Shown in pieces: positions 35,485 to 44,308 of a stretch of 64,000 bases of DNA. A program made the translations under genes and the position numbers. Numbering within the stretch: the stretch's first letter is position 1; the number at the start of each line of letters is the position of its first letter. Below the pieces are notes generated by a model. That model saw only the letters and a list, made by a program, of their open reading frames with translations, did no database searches and was not told where the DNA came from. The stretch lies in assembly GCA_024207135.1 (NCBI GenBank), contig CP042428.1, forward strand, positions 4,491,955 to 4,555,954. The letters are read 5' to 3'. The DNA is from Arthrobacter sp. C2 (GTDB lineage Bacteria; Actinomycetota; Actinomycetes; Actinomycetales; Micrococcaceae).

Positions 35485-35520
35485 AAGGGCCGGTGGATCA
35501 ACAAGGATCCACCGGCCCTT
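35485..35520 (+). terminator. Terminator after the secreted nuclease
   Basis: AAGGGCCGGTGGATC pairs perfectly with GATCCACCGGCCCTT around a 6-nt loop. Confidence 0.88.
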
Positions 35521-35669
35521 TCCATGCGGCTGCCCGCCGCAACGGCACATCCGTGGCGGATCCCGGGATCACCGCCACGCAGGCGGGTCGGTCGCTGACC
35601 CGGGGCGCGGCCACAACCGGAACCCCTCGATCGGGTGGTTCGGGGCGGGCAGAAGCGGGAGCGATTGCC

Positions 35670-35675
35670 TAAGCT
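35670..35675 (+). promoter_or_regulatory. -10 box of leaderless DUF952 gene
   Basis: TAAGCT six bases before ATG 35682. Confidence 0.55.
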
Positions 35676-35681
35676 GGGAAA

Positions 35682-36062
35682 ATGACCAAGATACTGCACC
35701 TGACCGAAGCCGATTCATGGGAGGCCGCCCGGGCGGCCGGCGTCTACCGGCAGTCGACCCGCGGCGCTACGCTCGCCGACGTCGGTTATATCCACTGTTC
35801 GGCCGAAGGCCAGCTGCCCGCTGTCGCCTCGTCCATCTACGCCGATTACGCCGGCGAACTGGTGGTGCTGGAACTGGACGCAACCGCGATTGCGGCCGCG
35901 GGTATCGCGATCCGCTTCGAGGACGGCGGGAACGGGGAATTGTTTCCGCACCTGTACGGCGAGCTGAAGACCGCGTGGGTCCGGGCCACGCACCGGGCAG
36001 CCATGATGGACGGGGCGCTCTCGGTGCCGGGCCTCGCCGGCGCGAGGGGTACCACGCCGTGA
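35682..36062 (+). CDS. DUF952-family protein
   Basis: A 126-residue cytoplasmic protein of the DUF952 family: ILHLTEADSWEAARAAGVYR at the start, DVGYIHCSAEGQLPAVAS with the conserved IHCS, and NGELFPHLYGELKTAWVRAT. The fold is related to ADP-ribosyltransferase-like proteins, but the function is unknown. The start is decided by the leaderless -10 box. It overlaps the next gene by GTGA. Confidence 0.9.
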   Translation: MTKILHLTEADSWEAARAAGVYRQSTRGATLADVGYIHCSAEGQLPAVASSIYADYAGELVVLELDATAIAAAGIAIRFEDGGNGELFPHLYGELKTAWVRATHRAAMMDGALSVPGLAGARGTTP

Positions 36063-36340
36063 GCGCGCGGCAGCCGGAATCCAGCCGCGGCACCAGGCCG
36101 CTGGCCACCTGGATCCTGATGCTTCTTGCCCTGGCCATCACGCTGCTGCTGCCGGACTGGACCGGAACCGGGGCACTGCTGCCCGCATGGTTCATGGTCA
36201 TCCCCGTGCTCCTGGGACTGGTGGGCGCCTGGCTCGCCCACCGCGCCGGGCGACTCGGCTGGGCCATCGCCTCGGCCGTCCTGGGACTGGTGCTGGTCCC
36301 GGGCCTGCTGCAGACCATCACGCTCGTTTCCGGTCCGTAG
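36059..36340 (+). CDS. Small three-helix membrane protein
   Basis: A 93-residue protein with three hydrophobic segments: TWILMLLALAITLLLPD, WFMVIPVLLGLVGAWLAH and AIASAVLGLVLVPGLLQTI. It starts at GTG overlapping the DUF952 stop, so it is co-translated. No motif; unknown function. Confidence 0.7.
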   Translation: MSARQPESSRGTRPLATWILMLLALAITLLLPDWTGTGALLPAWFMVIPVLLGLVGAWLAHRAGRLGWAIASAVLGLVLVPGLLQTITLVSGP

Positions 36341-36389
36341 GCCAGCGGGCGGGAACGGGCGCACCATGGAAGAGCCCGACCTAAATGGG

Positions 36390-36395
36390 TAGTGT
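36390..36395 (+). promoter_or_regulatory. -10 box of leaderless acetyltransferase gene
   Basis: TAGTGT seven bases before ATG 36403, selecting that start over the in-frame codon at 36385. Confidence 0.5.
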
Positions 36396-36402
36396 TTCAG
36401 GC

Positions 36403-36903
36403 ATGGCGATGTACGCGGGGGAAAGGTCCATGGTTCGTGCTCTGCGGGCCGATGAGCAGGAGCTGCTGGCGCGAGCCACCTTGGGGAACATGAACTGGCC
36501 GGGCCCACGGTACACACTGGACCAGGTCATGCTGATTCCCTCCATCGCGCACTACTTCACCTGGTGGCCCGGGCCCTTTGACTTCGGCCTCGTCGCGGAG
36601 GACGCACAGGGGATTCCCGTGGGAGTCGTTTGGCTGCGCTTCTTCACCGCTGCCGATCCGGGGTTCGGTTTTGTTGATGGGTCGATCCCCGAACTCTGCG
36701 TCTGGGTTGCCGAGGGGCAGCGAGGCCTCGGCACGGGTACTCGTCTCATTGCAGGAATCCTCGAGCAGGCGCGATCCAGGGCGCTGCCCGCCATCAGCCT
36801 CAGCGTCGAAACCGGAAACCCTGCACGTTCCCTCTATGAACGACTCGGATTCGTTCCCGCGGGGACACCTTTCGACGCGGGCACCCTCGTGCACGAGCTC
36901 TAA
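36403..36903 (+). CDS. GNAT-family N-acetyltransferase
   Basis: A 166-residue acetyltransferase. The acetyl-CoA loop is EGQRGLGTGTRLIAGILEQA, preceded by the ELCVWVAE strand and followed by LSVETGNPARSLYERLGFVP, the usual GNAT end. The substrate is unknown. Tryptophan-rich segment YFTWWPGPFDFG near residue 50 may shape the acceptor site. Convergent with gntP. Confidence 0.9.
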   Translation: MAMYAGERSMVRALRADEQELLARATLGNMNWPGPRYTLDQVMLIPSIAHYFTWWPGPFDFGLVAEDAQGIPVGVVWLRFFTAADPGFGFVDGSIPELCVWVAEGQRGLGTGTRLIAGILEQARSRALPAISLSVETGNPARSLYERLGFVPAGTPFDAGTLVHEL

Positions 36904-37030
36904 TGCATTGCCGTTCCTGTCCGTACCGGGTATCGGGGTGCTGGCCGCCGTTGGGGCCGACCGATGCGTTCTCAAACGGGTCGAGGTCCCCGGGGGAGCG
37001 CCAGGCCCGCCGCCCGTAGCCGGCCACGGG

Positions 37031-38551
37031 TCAGACAAACACCGAGAGCAGCAGGACACCGAGCAACCCGACCACGGAAATCAGGGTTTCCATCACCGAC
37101 CAGGTCTTGATGGTTTCCCAGATGCTCAACCCGAAGTATTCCTTGACCAGCCAGAACCCGGCGTCGTTCACGTGGGAGAAGAACAGCGATCCGGCACCGA
37201 CGGCCAGGACCACCAGGGCCAGCTGGGCCGGGGGAAGGCCCGCGGCCAGCGGGGCGACGATGCCCGCCGCCGTCACCGTGGCCACGGTTGCCGATCCGGT
37301 GGCCACGCGGATCAGCACCGCGACGATCCAGCCCAGCACCAGCGCCGAGAGGCTCAACGCCACCGCGACCTTGCCGATCGCGGTGCTCGTGCCGCCGTCG
37401 ACCAGCACCTGCTTGAAGCCGCCGCCGGCACCGACGATGAGCATGACGCCCACGATCGGCAGCAGGCTCTCGCCGATCTTCTTGCCCAGCACCTTCGCCG
37501 TGAAGCCCACCGAGGTGCCGAAGGTGACCATGGCCAGCAACACCGCGATCAGCAGGGCCACCACCGGGTCGCCAATGATGTTCAGCGCCTTGTACAGCGC
37601 GGTGTCCGGGTTGACCCACAGGTCGGCCGCGGCACGCAGCAGCATCAGGAACACGGGGGAGAGCACCGTGGCCAAGGTCCAGCCGAAGGACGGGACGCGT
37701 GTGGCCTGGGGCGTGGGGGACTCGGGGTGTGCTTCGGGTTCCGCCGCGTCGCCGGAGGCATGCTTGCCCGGATGGAAGATCGCGGCACCGCCCTGGGCCC
37801 GCTCGTCGGCGGCGGGTGCCGGTCCGGCCCCGACGAAGGCCAGGCCCGCACCGGCGGGCCCGATGGGAACCCAGCGGGCGGCCAGCCGGCCGAAGAGCGG
37901 CCCGCAGATCGCCACCGTGGGGACGGCGATGAGCAGCCCGAATGCCAGGGTGATGCCGATGTCTGCGTTGAGGATGCCGACCGCCGCCACGGGGCCGGGG
38001 TGCGGCGGGATGAACCCGTGCAGCACCGAGAGGCCTGCCAGCGCCGGGATCGCCAGCAGCATGGCCGGGCCCTTGGATCGGTGGACGGCCAGCATCACCA
38101 CGGGAACCAGCAGCACCAGCCCGACCTCGAAGAACATCGGGATGCCGATGATCCCGGCGATCAGCGCCATCTTCCACGGCAGCGACGCCTTGGAGCCGTG
38201 CAGCAGCGTGTCGACGATCTTGTCGGCTCCGCCGGAATCGCCCAGCAGCTTGCCCAGCATCGCGCCCAGGGCAATCAGCACGCCCACGTAGCCCAGCACC
38301 CCGCCCACGCCGGTTTCGTAGGACTTGGTGACATCGGAGAGCTTGATCCCGGAGAACACCCCGACCAGCAGCGAGGCAATGGTCAGCGCCAGGAATGCAT
38401 GCATCTTGGCCCAGATGATGAGCACCACGACCAGGGCGATGCCCAGCAGGGCAACGACCAAGACCTGGGTGTCGTGGGCCGCCCAGGGCTCGTGCATCTT
38501 GTCGGAAGCGGCGTCGGCAAGGATGGCCACGCCCGTGCTGAAGGTGTTCAT
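37031..38551 (-). CDS. GntP-family gluconate:H+ symporter
   Basis: A 506-residue carrier with about twelve membrane helices; the central loop (about 235-290) is cytoplasmic and charged. Family segments: GIPMFFEVGLVLLVPVVMLA, LSVLHGFIPPHPGPVAAV, and HVNDAGFWLVKEYFGLS near the C-terminus. Gluconate is the likely substrate because the gene overlaps gntK by ATGA (gntK first). In family terms fructuronate or other sugar acids are possible. Confidence 0.93.
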   Translation of the reverse strand: MNTFSTGVAILADAASDKMHEPWAAHDTQVLVVALLGIALVVVLIIWAKMHAFLALTIASLLVGVFSGIKLSDVTKSYETGVGGVLGYVGVLIALGAMLGKLLGDSGGADKIVDTLLHGSKASLPWKMALIAGIIGIPMFFEVGLVLLVPVVMLAVHRSKGPAMLLAIPALAGLSVLHGFIPPHPGPVAAVGILNADIGITLAFGLLIAVPTVAICGPLFGRLAARWVPIGPAGAGLAFVGAGPAPAADERAQGGAAIFHPGKHASGDAAEPEAHPESPTPQATRVPSFGWTLATVLSPVFLMLLRAAADLWVNPDTALYKALNIIGDPVVALLIAVLLAMVTFGTSVGFTAKVLGKKIGESLLPIVGVMLIVGAGGGFKQVLVDGGTSTAIGKVAVALSLSALVLGWIVAVLIRVATGSATVATVTAAGIVAPLAAGLPPAQLALVVLAVGAGSLFFSHVNDAGFWLVKEYFGLSIWETIKTWSVMETLISVVGLLGVLLLSVFV

Positions 38552-39105
38552 GGTTTGTCCAAAGGGCTAGGGGATTCAAGACCCAAGTCATCGACGATGG
38601 CCTGGACGATTTGCCGCGGTGCCGGTCCGATGTCGACGCGGATGGCCGGTTCGTCCTCGCCCGGTTCCTCAAGGGCGGCGAACTGGCTCGCCAGCAGGCT
38701 GGCGGGCATGAAGTGGCCCTGCCGTGCCGCCAGGCGGGCGCCGATCTGCGCGGGGGTCCCGGCGAGGTAGACGAACACGACCCCGGTGCCCCGCCGGTTG
38801 AGCACCTCGCGGTAGGAACGCTTCAACGCCGAGCAGGTGATGACCCCGTGCTTGCCCGCATCGAGCTCGGCCTCGATCCAGTCCGCGACCTTGGCCAGCC
38901 ACGGCCAGCGGTCCTCATCGGTCAGCGGGTGCCCGGCATGCATCTTCTCGACGTTCGACCGCGGGTGGAGCGAGTCGCCCTCCTCGAACTCCCAGCCGAA
39001 ACGGCCTGCCAGCAATGCGGCAACCGTGGTCTTCCCGCAACCCGAGACACCCATGAGAACCAGTACCCGTGGATCGAGCCCATTTGCCGCATCAATGCCG
39101 CCCAT
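38548..39105 (-). CDS. gntK: Gluconokinase
   Basis: A 185-residue P-loop kinase that phosphorylates gluconate to 6-phosphogluconate for the pentose-phosphate pathway. Walker A: VLMGVSGCGKTTVAALLAGR. Then EGDSLHPRSNVEKMHAGHPL and CSALKRSYREVLN, both GntK signatures. ATG 39105 is favoured; an in-frame TTG lies 21 bases upstream. It is first in the gntK-gntP operon. No GntR-type regulator gene is in the neighbourhood. Confidence 0.94.
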   Translation of the reverse strand: MGGIDAANGLDPRVLVLMGVSGCGKTTVAALLAGRFGWEFEEGDSLHPRSNVEKMHAGHPLTDEDRWPWLAKVADWIEAELDAGKHGVITCSALKRSYREVLNRRGTGVVFVYLAGTPAQIGARLAARQGHFMPASLLASQFAALEEPGEDEPAIRVDIGPAPRQIVQAIVDDLGLESPSPLDKP

Positions 39106-39225
39106 ATGGCCATGATGGCACCGCAAACATCCAAAGTCAGTAGTAGCGCCGGGAATGTGTTTCCGGACCGGCGCAGCGTGCGATCCGTGCGACTAATGTC
39201 GATGGGAAAGGGATCCTTCGAGTGC

Positions 39226-39231
39226 TACCTT
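39226..39231 (+). promoter_or_regulatory. -10 box of leaderless lipoprotein gene
   Basis: TACCTT six bases before ATG 39238. Confidence 0.55.
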
Positions 39232-39237
39232 GGTGGC

Positions 39238-39753
39238 ATGCGGACGTGGCGTGGGGCCGGGCTAGGCGTGATCATCATGGTGGTTGTGGCACTCGCGGGG
39301 TGTTCGACACCGGCCGTGGAGAGCCGGCTCGAGCAGTACGAGGACCGTGCCGAGGAGATCCATGCGGGGATGCTCGAGCACGTGCCCCGGAGCGGCGCTT
39401 TCGAGGTCCGCATGACCTCCGGGCCGCAGTACGGCGAGTCCGAATGGCTGCGCGGCCGGGAGCGCGACAGCGCCTTCTGGACGACCTGGTCGACTGTCGA
39501 GGTGGCCAGCGGGACGACGCCGGCCGAGGCGGCCGACGCGGTCGGCGCTTCCCTCCTGGACCAGCGCTGGACTGCGGAGCCAACGGTCGACCAGGGCGGA
39601 TCGATGCCATTTGCCACGGTCTACCGCCTCGCCGATCCGGACGGCGAGTGGATCGTGCAGATCCTGCGGCCCGCCGCCCAGGACGATCGCCGGATTTCCC
39701 TGTCGGTCCAGAGCCCGCTCACCGTTCGCGGCGCCACGTCGGTGCCGGGGTGA
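39238..39753 (+). CDS. Hypothetical lipoprotein
   Basis: A 171-residue protein exported as a lipoprotein: signal MRTWRGAGLGVIIMVVVALA followed by the lipobox Cys (ALAGC, about residue 22). The mature part is soluble with a helical start (ESRLEQYEDRAEEIHAGMLE) and a beta-rich rest. No enzyme motif. Divergent from gntK. Confidence 0.8.
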   Translation: MRTWRGAGLGVIIMVVVALAGCSTPAVESRLEQYEDRAEEIHAGMLEHVPRSGAFEVRMTSGPQYGESEWLRGRERDSAFWTTWSTVEVASGTTPAEAADAVGASLLDQRWTAEPTVDQGGSMPFATVYRLADPDGEWIVQILRPAAQDDRRISLSVQSPLTVRGATSVPG

Positions 39754-40003
39754 CGGCCCGCCCCGGCCGCGCAGACCACGGGCTCCCGAATCGCACCACT
39801 GCCCTCGACCGGAGGTCCGGCGCTGCGCCGCAACATGCGTCAGCGGGGCCTCCGGGAGAAACCGGTCACGCGTTTTTTCGGGGGAGGGTGCCCGGTGGAC
39901 GGCGTCGCGGTGCCGACCAGGACACCGGCATGTCTCCGGGCACGGCCCCGCTGGCGTCGGGGGCCCGCCCGCCATCAGCTTCTGGCGCGGTTTCCTCGCA
40001 TCG

Positions 40004-40577
40004 TCAGCGCAGGTCCAGGCGCATCAGCACGCGCGGAAACCCGCCCACAACCGAGTCGGTGTCGGCGGCCTTCATGAATCCCGCCCGCTCGAAGAGGGAT
40101 CGGGTGCCGACGTACGCGGCGGTGCGGTCGGCCTTGGCACCCCCGTTGTCCAGAGGATATCCCTCGATTGCCGGGGCGGCGTATCCCCGGGCAAAGTCCA
40201 CCGCCCCGGCCAGCAATGCGTGGGAAATGCCCTGGCCGCGGTGCCCGGCCCGCACCCGGATGCACCACACCGACCAGACGTGGAGGTCATCGACATGGGG
40301 GGATCGTTCGGCTGCGTGCCAGTGCCGTGTCTGCCCGCGGGTGCACACCCGCCCAGCCCACCACGTCCGCGCCGTCGTAGGCGAGCACCCCGGGCGGCGG
40401 GTCCTGCGCGCAGAGCCCGTGCACGATCTCCGCACCGTTGCGCGCGAAGCCAGGTCCGGCAGATCCGCCCAGCCGGTGGCCCAGGCACCAGCACGCCCGC
40501 GCATCCGGATCCCGCTTCGGACCCAGCATCGTCCTGACGTCGTTGAAGTCCGTTGCGGCACGCACCGAAATCACCAT
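40004..40577 (-). pseudogene. GNAT acetyltransferase with +1 frameshift
   Basis: Two frames encode one protein. From ATG 40577 the first reads VISVRAATDFNDVRTMLGPK, ARACWCLGHRLGG and LAYDGADVVGWAGVHPRAD up to SRTIP. The second continues HVDDLHVWSVWCIRVRAGHR, GQGISHALLAGAVDFARGY and SLFERAGF to the stop. They join if one C is removed from the six-C run (plus-strand G run 40297-40302), giving TIPHVDDL. The gene is therefore broken by one inserted base, or the base is a sequencing error, or the tract is phase-variable. Substrate unknown. Confidence 0.85.
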
Positions 40578-40684
40578 CCCACCACGGTGCCACCAGACCG
40601 GGGGATCGGCAAGGCCCGCACCCTGCCTCGCTGGCCGGACACGGGGATGCGCACGTGGTTCCGGATCGCGCACGCTGAAGGTCG

Positions 40685-40690
40685 TAAGGT
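40685..40690 (+). promoter_or_regulatory. -10 box of leaderless phosphatase gene
   Basis: TAAGGT six bases before ATG 40697. Confidence 0.55.
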
Positions 40691-40696
40691 GGCTGG

Positions 40697-41422
40697 ATGA
40701 CCGAACTTGCGTGGGGCGGGTACCCCAATGCCAGGGACCTGGGTGGGTTGCCGACAGCGCTTGCCGGTGGCGGCGCGACAATTCCGGGCAGGCTGGCACG
40801 CGGGCCGCTCCGTGAACGCCTGGATGCCACGGGCTGGAACGCGGCTCGGCACTGGGGGCTGGCCTCGATCGTGGACCTGCGCTGTGCCTACGAGACCGGA
40901 GGCCAAACGACGGACCCGGCGGTTCCGGCCGAGGCGCTCGCCGGGATCACGATCCGGCATGCACCGACCGAGGACCACGACGACCCCGCGTTCCGGGAGG
41001 CGTGTTTCCCGATTCTGGATTCCCCCGAATACTGGAGCCACAACTGGCGCCTGCAACCGCACCTGGTGCGGGCGGCACTCGAAGCCGTTGCCGCATCCAC
41101 ACCGGGCGTGCTGGTCCACTGCAGTGCGGGTCGGGACCGCACCGGGATGATCTGCGCACTGCTGTTGGGCAACGCAGGCGTGGACCCCGTCCTCGTCGCC
41201 GCGGACTACGCCGCATCCGTCCGTGCCATGGCCGGGGTCGCGAACCATTCACCCACGATAGACCAGCAGGCCGAATGGACGTCGAGCATGGTCGAATCCT
41301 GGTTGGCGGACAAGCTCCCGATGGTGAGGGAAGCTGCCGGGGGAGCCCGGGAGATCCTCGATGCGTTGAAGGTGGGCCCGGCGACGCGGGAGTCCTTGCG
41401 CTCGCTGCTGCTTGACCCGTAA
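40697..41422 (+). CDS. Tyrosine-protein phosphatase (PtpB/SacA-like)
   Basis: A 241-residue phosphatase. N-terminal signature WGGYPNARDLGGLPT, then the P-loop VLVHCSAGRDRTGMICALLL, with the Cys nucleophile and CX5R. An IVDLRCAYE strand precedes it. Family members act on phosphotyrosine or phosphoinositides and some are secreted; no signal peptide here. Divergent from the frameshifted acetyltransferase. Confidence 0.92.
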   Translation: MTELAWGGYPNARDLGGLPTALAGGGATIPGRLARGPLRERLDATGWNAARHWGLASIVDLRCAYETGGQTTDPAVPAEALAGITIRHAPTEDHDDPAFREACFPILDSPEYWSHNWRLQPHLVRAALEAVAASTPGVLVHCSAGRDRTGMICALLLGNAGVDPVLVAADYAASVRAMAGVANHSPTIDQQAEWTSSMVESWLADKLPMVREAAGGAREILDALKVGPATRESLRSLLLDP

Positions 41423-41579
41423 CGGCCCTGTTTCGGTTCCAACGACCGGGACGATTGCCCTGCGTCCCGGCGTCGGGAAGCCCGGCAAATCAAGGCAAAC
41501 GCCGGGCCACCGGAGGCCCGGCAACGGGTGGAAGCCAACCATCGCAACGCCTGGTTCGATCGCCAGGCCGCGGACCCGT

Positions 41580-41966
41580 TCAGCCCTTGAAGGGTCCGTC
41601 GCCGAGAAGCTCCACGGCGGGGAGTTTCTCGTCCGGGGCGTCGAACGTCATGTAGTCCACCGAATGCAGGCGTCCGTCCACCGCCCAGAGGTTCAGGTGG
41701 CCCAGGGCGGTTTCTCCATCGAGGACGTCCACGGTCGCAAACGGCCCGCCCGAGCGCTTGGGAATCCGTGGAAGATCCAGGTCCTCGGGCACCTCGACCA
41801 GGAAGCATTCGCAATCATCGAATTCCAGTCCGCCCCAGCGGGCATGGGCCAGCTGCCGGCGCGCCTCGCTGGTGCCGCGCCACGTGCCCGAGCACAGGAT
41901 CTCCAGCAGGGCACGTTCATGGGGGCTCAGCGGATCACCGGGCGCTCGGCGGGAATCGTGGTTCAT
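41580..41966 (-). CDS. Hypothetical protein
   Basis: A 128-residue acidic soluble protein that I do not recognise by name. Segments: LSPHERALLEILCSGTWRGT, GLEFDDCECFLVEVPEDLDL and LNLWAVDGRLHSVDYMTFD. ATG 41966 is chosen over one 30 bases upstream because it follows GGTACCAGG and gives a clean N-terminus. Function unknown. Confidence 0.65.
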   Translation of the reverse strand: MNHDSRRAPGDPLSPHERALLEILCSGTWRGTSEARRQLAHARWGGLEFDDCECFLVEVPEDLDLPRIPKRSGGPFATVDVLDGETALGHLNLWAVDGRLHSVDYMTFDAPDEKLPAVELLGDGPFKG

Positions 41967-42066
41967 TGCACCTGGTACCTCGGTCGTGGATCTCATCAGT
42001 CATGATCTTGCCAGAAGGCCTTACCCTCTGCCGCGGGGACCCTTCAGCAACGGTTGCCGGGTGCTT

Positions 42067-43311
42067 CTACGCGGCGCGTCCCAATGTCCGCGACACCGAA
42101 TGCACCAGGGCCTCGAGCGGGCCGCGCCGGCCCAGGAACTTGAAGACCAGCCCGGCCAGCAGGCATGCGACCGCGTAGATGATGAACAGGCTGGCGCGCG
42201 GCAGCGGTGCGGAGACATCGCTGAACAGGTCCAGGCCCGCCAAGTGCGCCGAGTAAAGCGTGAGCGTTGCCGCCCCGGCCCCGGTCAGCGGCCACAGCAG
42301 CATCTCGCCGACCGAGCCAAGCAGCGCGCTGAATGCCAGGCACACCAATTGCACCGCGCCCAGCACCGCCAGGGCGCAGCCAGCCACATGCAAAACGTCC
42401 AACGGTGCGCCGGTGTGCGGTGCGGACACGGCCAGGAACCAGGGCGTGTCCATGGCCCCGCCCAGCCGCTGGCCCGTCACCATCGCCACCGACAGCTCAT
42501 GTCGTCCCAGGTCCGTGGCCTTGGCCAGCGAAGCCATGGCCCCGGGGGAGGCCAGCAGCCACGCGGAAAGCGCCTTGGCACCCACCGCCAGCACGGCCCC
42601 GGCCGCCCCGATGGCCAGCGCCACCGGCGGGCGGGCCAATCCCAGGCGCCCCACGCACAGCCCGGCCAGGATGAAGCCAAACCACACGACCACCGGGTAG
42701 TAGCCGGTGACCAGCACATCGGCGGCGAACACCGCGGGGGTGAACAGGTCCTCGGGCAGCGGGGAGGCACCGAGCCGGAAGGGATCAAGCACCCCGGAAA
42801 GCCAGGGGCGCAGCAGGTACAGCGCGAGGGGGGAGAGCAGCAGCCAGCCGGCGGCCCAGAATCCCAGGGTCCTGGCGCGCATGTTCAGGAACGGGATCGC
42901 GCAGGCAAAGAGCACCCCGTAGTGCACCAGGATCACCGCCACGTTGGTGTCCAGGATCCCCAGGCCCAGGCCGATCACGAAGATCAGCACCGCCCGCACG
43001 GCCACGCTCCTCCTGACCCCGGCCAGCTTCGGCGCACCGATCTTCGCCGACCCGCCGCTCAGCAGCGCGAGCCCGACCCCGGCCAGCACCACAAAGAGCG
43101 CCGAAGCCCGCCCGGAAAACAGCGTGGCTGCCCACGATGGCGCCGCGGCGCCCTCGGCCGTGATGATCCGCAGCGGCATGATGTGCACCGCAACCATCCC
43201 CAGCAGCGCCAGGCCGCGCGCCGCGTCGACACCCGCAATCCGGGTGCGGGCACCGCGCCCGGAGCCGGCGGCGGTGCGTGCGGAGGCGCCCGGGGTGGAG
43301 AATTGCGTCAT
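42067..43311 (-). CDS. Polytopic membrane protein, DUF418/DUF1624 acyltransferase-like
   Basis: A 414-residue membrane protein with about ten helices. The first one carries the family pattern RIAGVDAARGLALLGMVAVHI, and later FSGRASALFVVLAGVGLALLS and a C-terminal LTLYSAHLAGLDL helix appear. It is related to heparan-alpha-glucosaminide N-acetyltransferase-like and DUF418 proteins, thought to acylate cell-surface glycans. The start is leaderless. Divergent from dapA. Confidence 0.82.
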   Translation of the reverse strand: MTQFSTPGASARTAAGSGRGARTRIAGVDAARGLALLGMVAVHIMPLRIITAEGAAAPSWAATLFSGRASALFVVLAGVGLALLSGGSAKIGAPKLAGVRRSVAVRAVLIFVIGLGLGILDTNVAVILVHYGVLFACAIPFLNMRARTLGFWAAGWLLLSPLALYLLRPWLSGVLDPFRLGASPLPEDLFTPAVFAADVLVTGYYPVVVWFGFILAGLCVGRLGLARPPVALAIGAAGAVLAVGAKALSAWLLASPGAMASLAKATDLGRHELSVAMVTGQRLGGAMDTPWFLAVSAPHTGAPLDVLHVAGCALAVLGAVQLVCLAFSALLGSVGEMLLWPLTGAGAATLTLYSAHLAGLDLFSDVSAPLPRASLFIIYAVACLLAGLVFKFLGRRGPLEALVHSVSRTLGRAA

Positions 43312-43317
43312 GTTTAC

Positions 43318-43323
43318 AGCCTA
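43318..43323 (-). promoter_or_regulatory. -10 box of leaderless DUF418-like gene
   Basis: TAGGCT on the minus strand, six bases before the start at 43311. Confidence 0.55.
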
Positions 43324-43362
43324 AACGCATGTGCCGAATCAAGCCTTGCCACGCGCAAAGGG

Positions 43363-43368
43363 TAACCT
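43363..43368 (+). promoter_or_regulatory. -10 box of leaderless dapA
   Basis: TAACCT seven bases before ATG 43376. Confidence 0.6.
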
Positions 43369-43375
43369 AGTAATC

Positions 43376-44293
43376 ATGGCTGAAACTGCGTTGCATACCC
43401 CGGGCAAGAACTACACCTTCGGAACGGTGCTCACCGCCATGGTGACTCCCTTCAAGGACAACGGGGAGGTCGACTACGAGTCGGCAGCGAAGCTGGCCAC
43501 CAAGCTTGTCGACGACGGCTGCGACGGACTGGTCGTCACCGGCACCACCGGGGAAACCTCCACGCTTCGCGACGAGGAAAACGTCGCCTTGTTCGCCGCC
43601 GTGGTCAAGGCGGTGGGACACCGGGCCAAGGTCCTGGCCGGGTCCACCACCAATGACACCGCCCACTCGATCACGCTCTCGCTGGCAGCAAAGGACGCCG
43701 GGGTGCACGGAATCCTGGTGACCGCGCCGTACTACAACAAGCCTTCCCAGGCGGGCGTCATCGCCCACGTCGAGGCCATCGTCGCGGCGACGCAGCTGCC
43801 GGTGATGCTCTATGACATCCCCGGACGCGCCGGCATCGCCATGGCACCGGAAACCATCATCACCCTCGCGAAGAACCCCTTGGTCGTGGCATTGAAGGAC
43901 GCGAAGGCGGACTACCAGTCCACCACCACCGTCCTGGCGAACACCGACCTGGACGTGTACTCGGGCGACGACGGGCTGACGCTGCCGCTGATGGCCGCGG
44001 GCGCAGTCGGCGTCGTCTCGGTCACGGCCCACGTCGCCGCGGCCCAGTACCGCACCCTGGTTGACGCAATGCACGCCGGCGACCTGGCCACCGCACGCGC
44101 CGCGCACTTCGCGCTGGACCCGATCCAGCGTGCCGTGATGAGCCACGTCCAAGGCGCCGTCGCGGCAAAACAGATTCTTAACTGGCAGGGAGTCCTGCCC
44201 AACGCCGTGGTCCGGCTGCCGCTTGTGGCACCGTCGGAAACGGAACTCGAAACCATCCGCACCGATTTGCGCGAGGGCGGATGGGAGATCTAG
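43376..44293 (+). CDS. dapA: 4-hydroxy-tetrahydrodipicolinate synthase
   Basis: A 305-residue class I aldolase that condenses pyruvate with aspartate semialdehyde, first step of the diaminopimelate branch. Seen: VLTAMVTPFKDNGEVDYESA, VVTGTTGETSTL, the catalytic Tyr in VTAPYYNKPSQ, and the Schiff-base Lys in VVALKDAKADY. It is followed 15 bp later by rnj, the usual actinobacterial order. Confidence 0.97.
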   Translation: MAETALHTPGKNYTFGTVLTAMVTPFKDNGEVDYESAAKLATKLVDDGCDGLVVTGTTGETSTLRDEENVALFAAVVKAVGHRAKVLAGSTTNDTAHSITLSLAAKDAGVHGILVTAPYYNKPSQAGVIAHVEAIVAATQLPVMLYDIPGRAGIAMAPETIITLAKNPLVVALKDAKADYQSTTTVLANTDLDVYSGDDGLTLPLMAAGAVGVVSVTAHVAAAQYRTLVDAMHAGDLATARAAHFALDPIQRAVMSHVQGAVAAKQILNWQGVLPNAVVRLPLVAPSETELETIRTDLREGGWEI

Positions 44294-44308
44294 AAAGGTA
44301 ATTCATTC

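Noticed and set aside
36578..38770. 730-codon open frame antisense to gntP and gntK
   Set aside because: Low-complexity Gln/His/Arg/Gly-rich translation typical of a shadow; the gntP and gntK genes are unmistakable.
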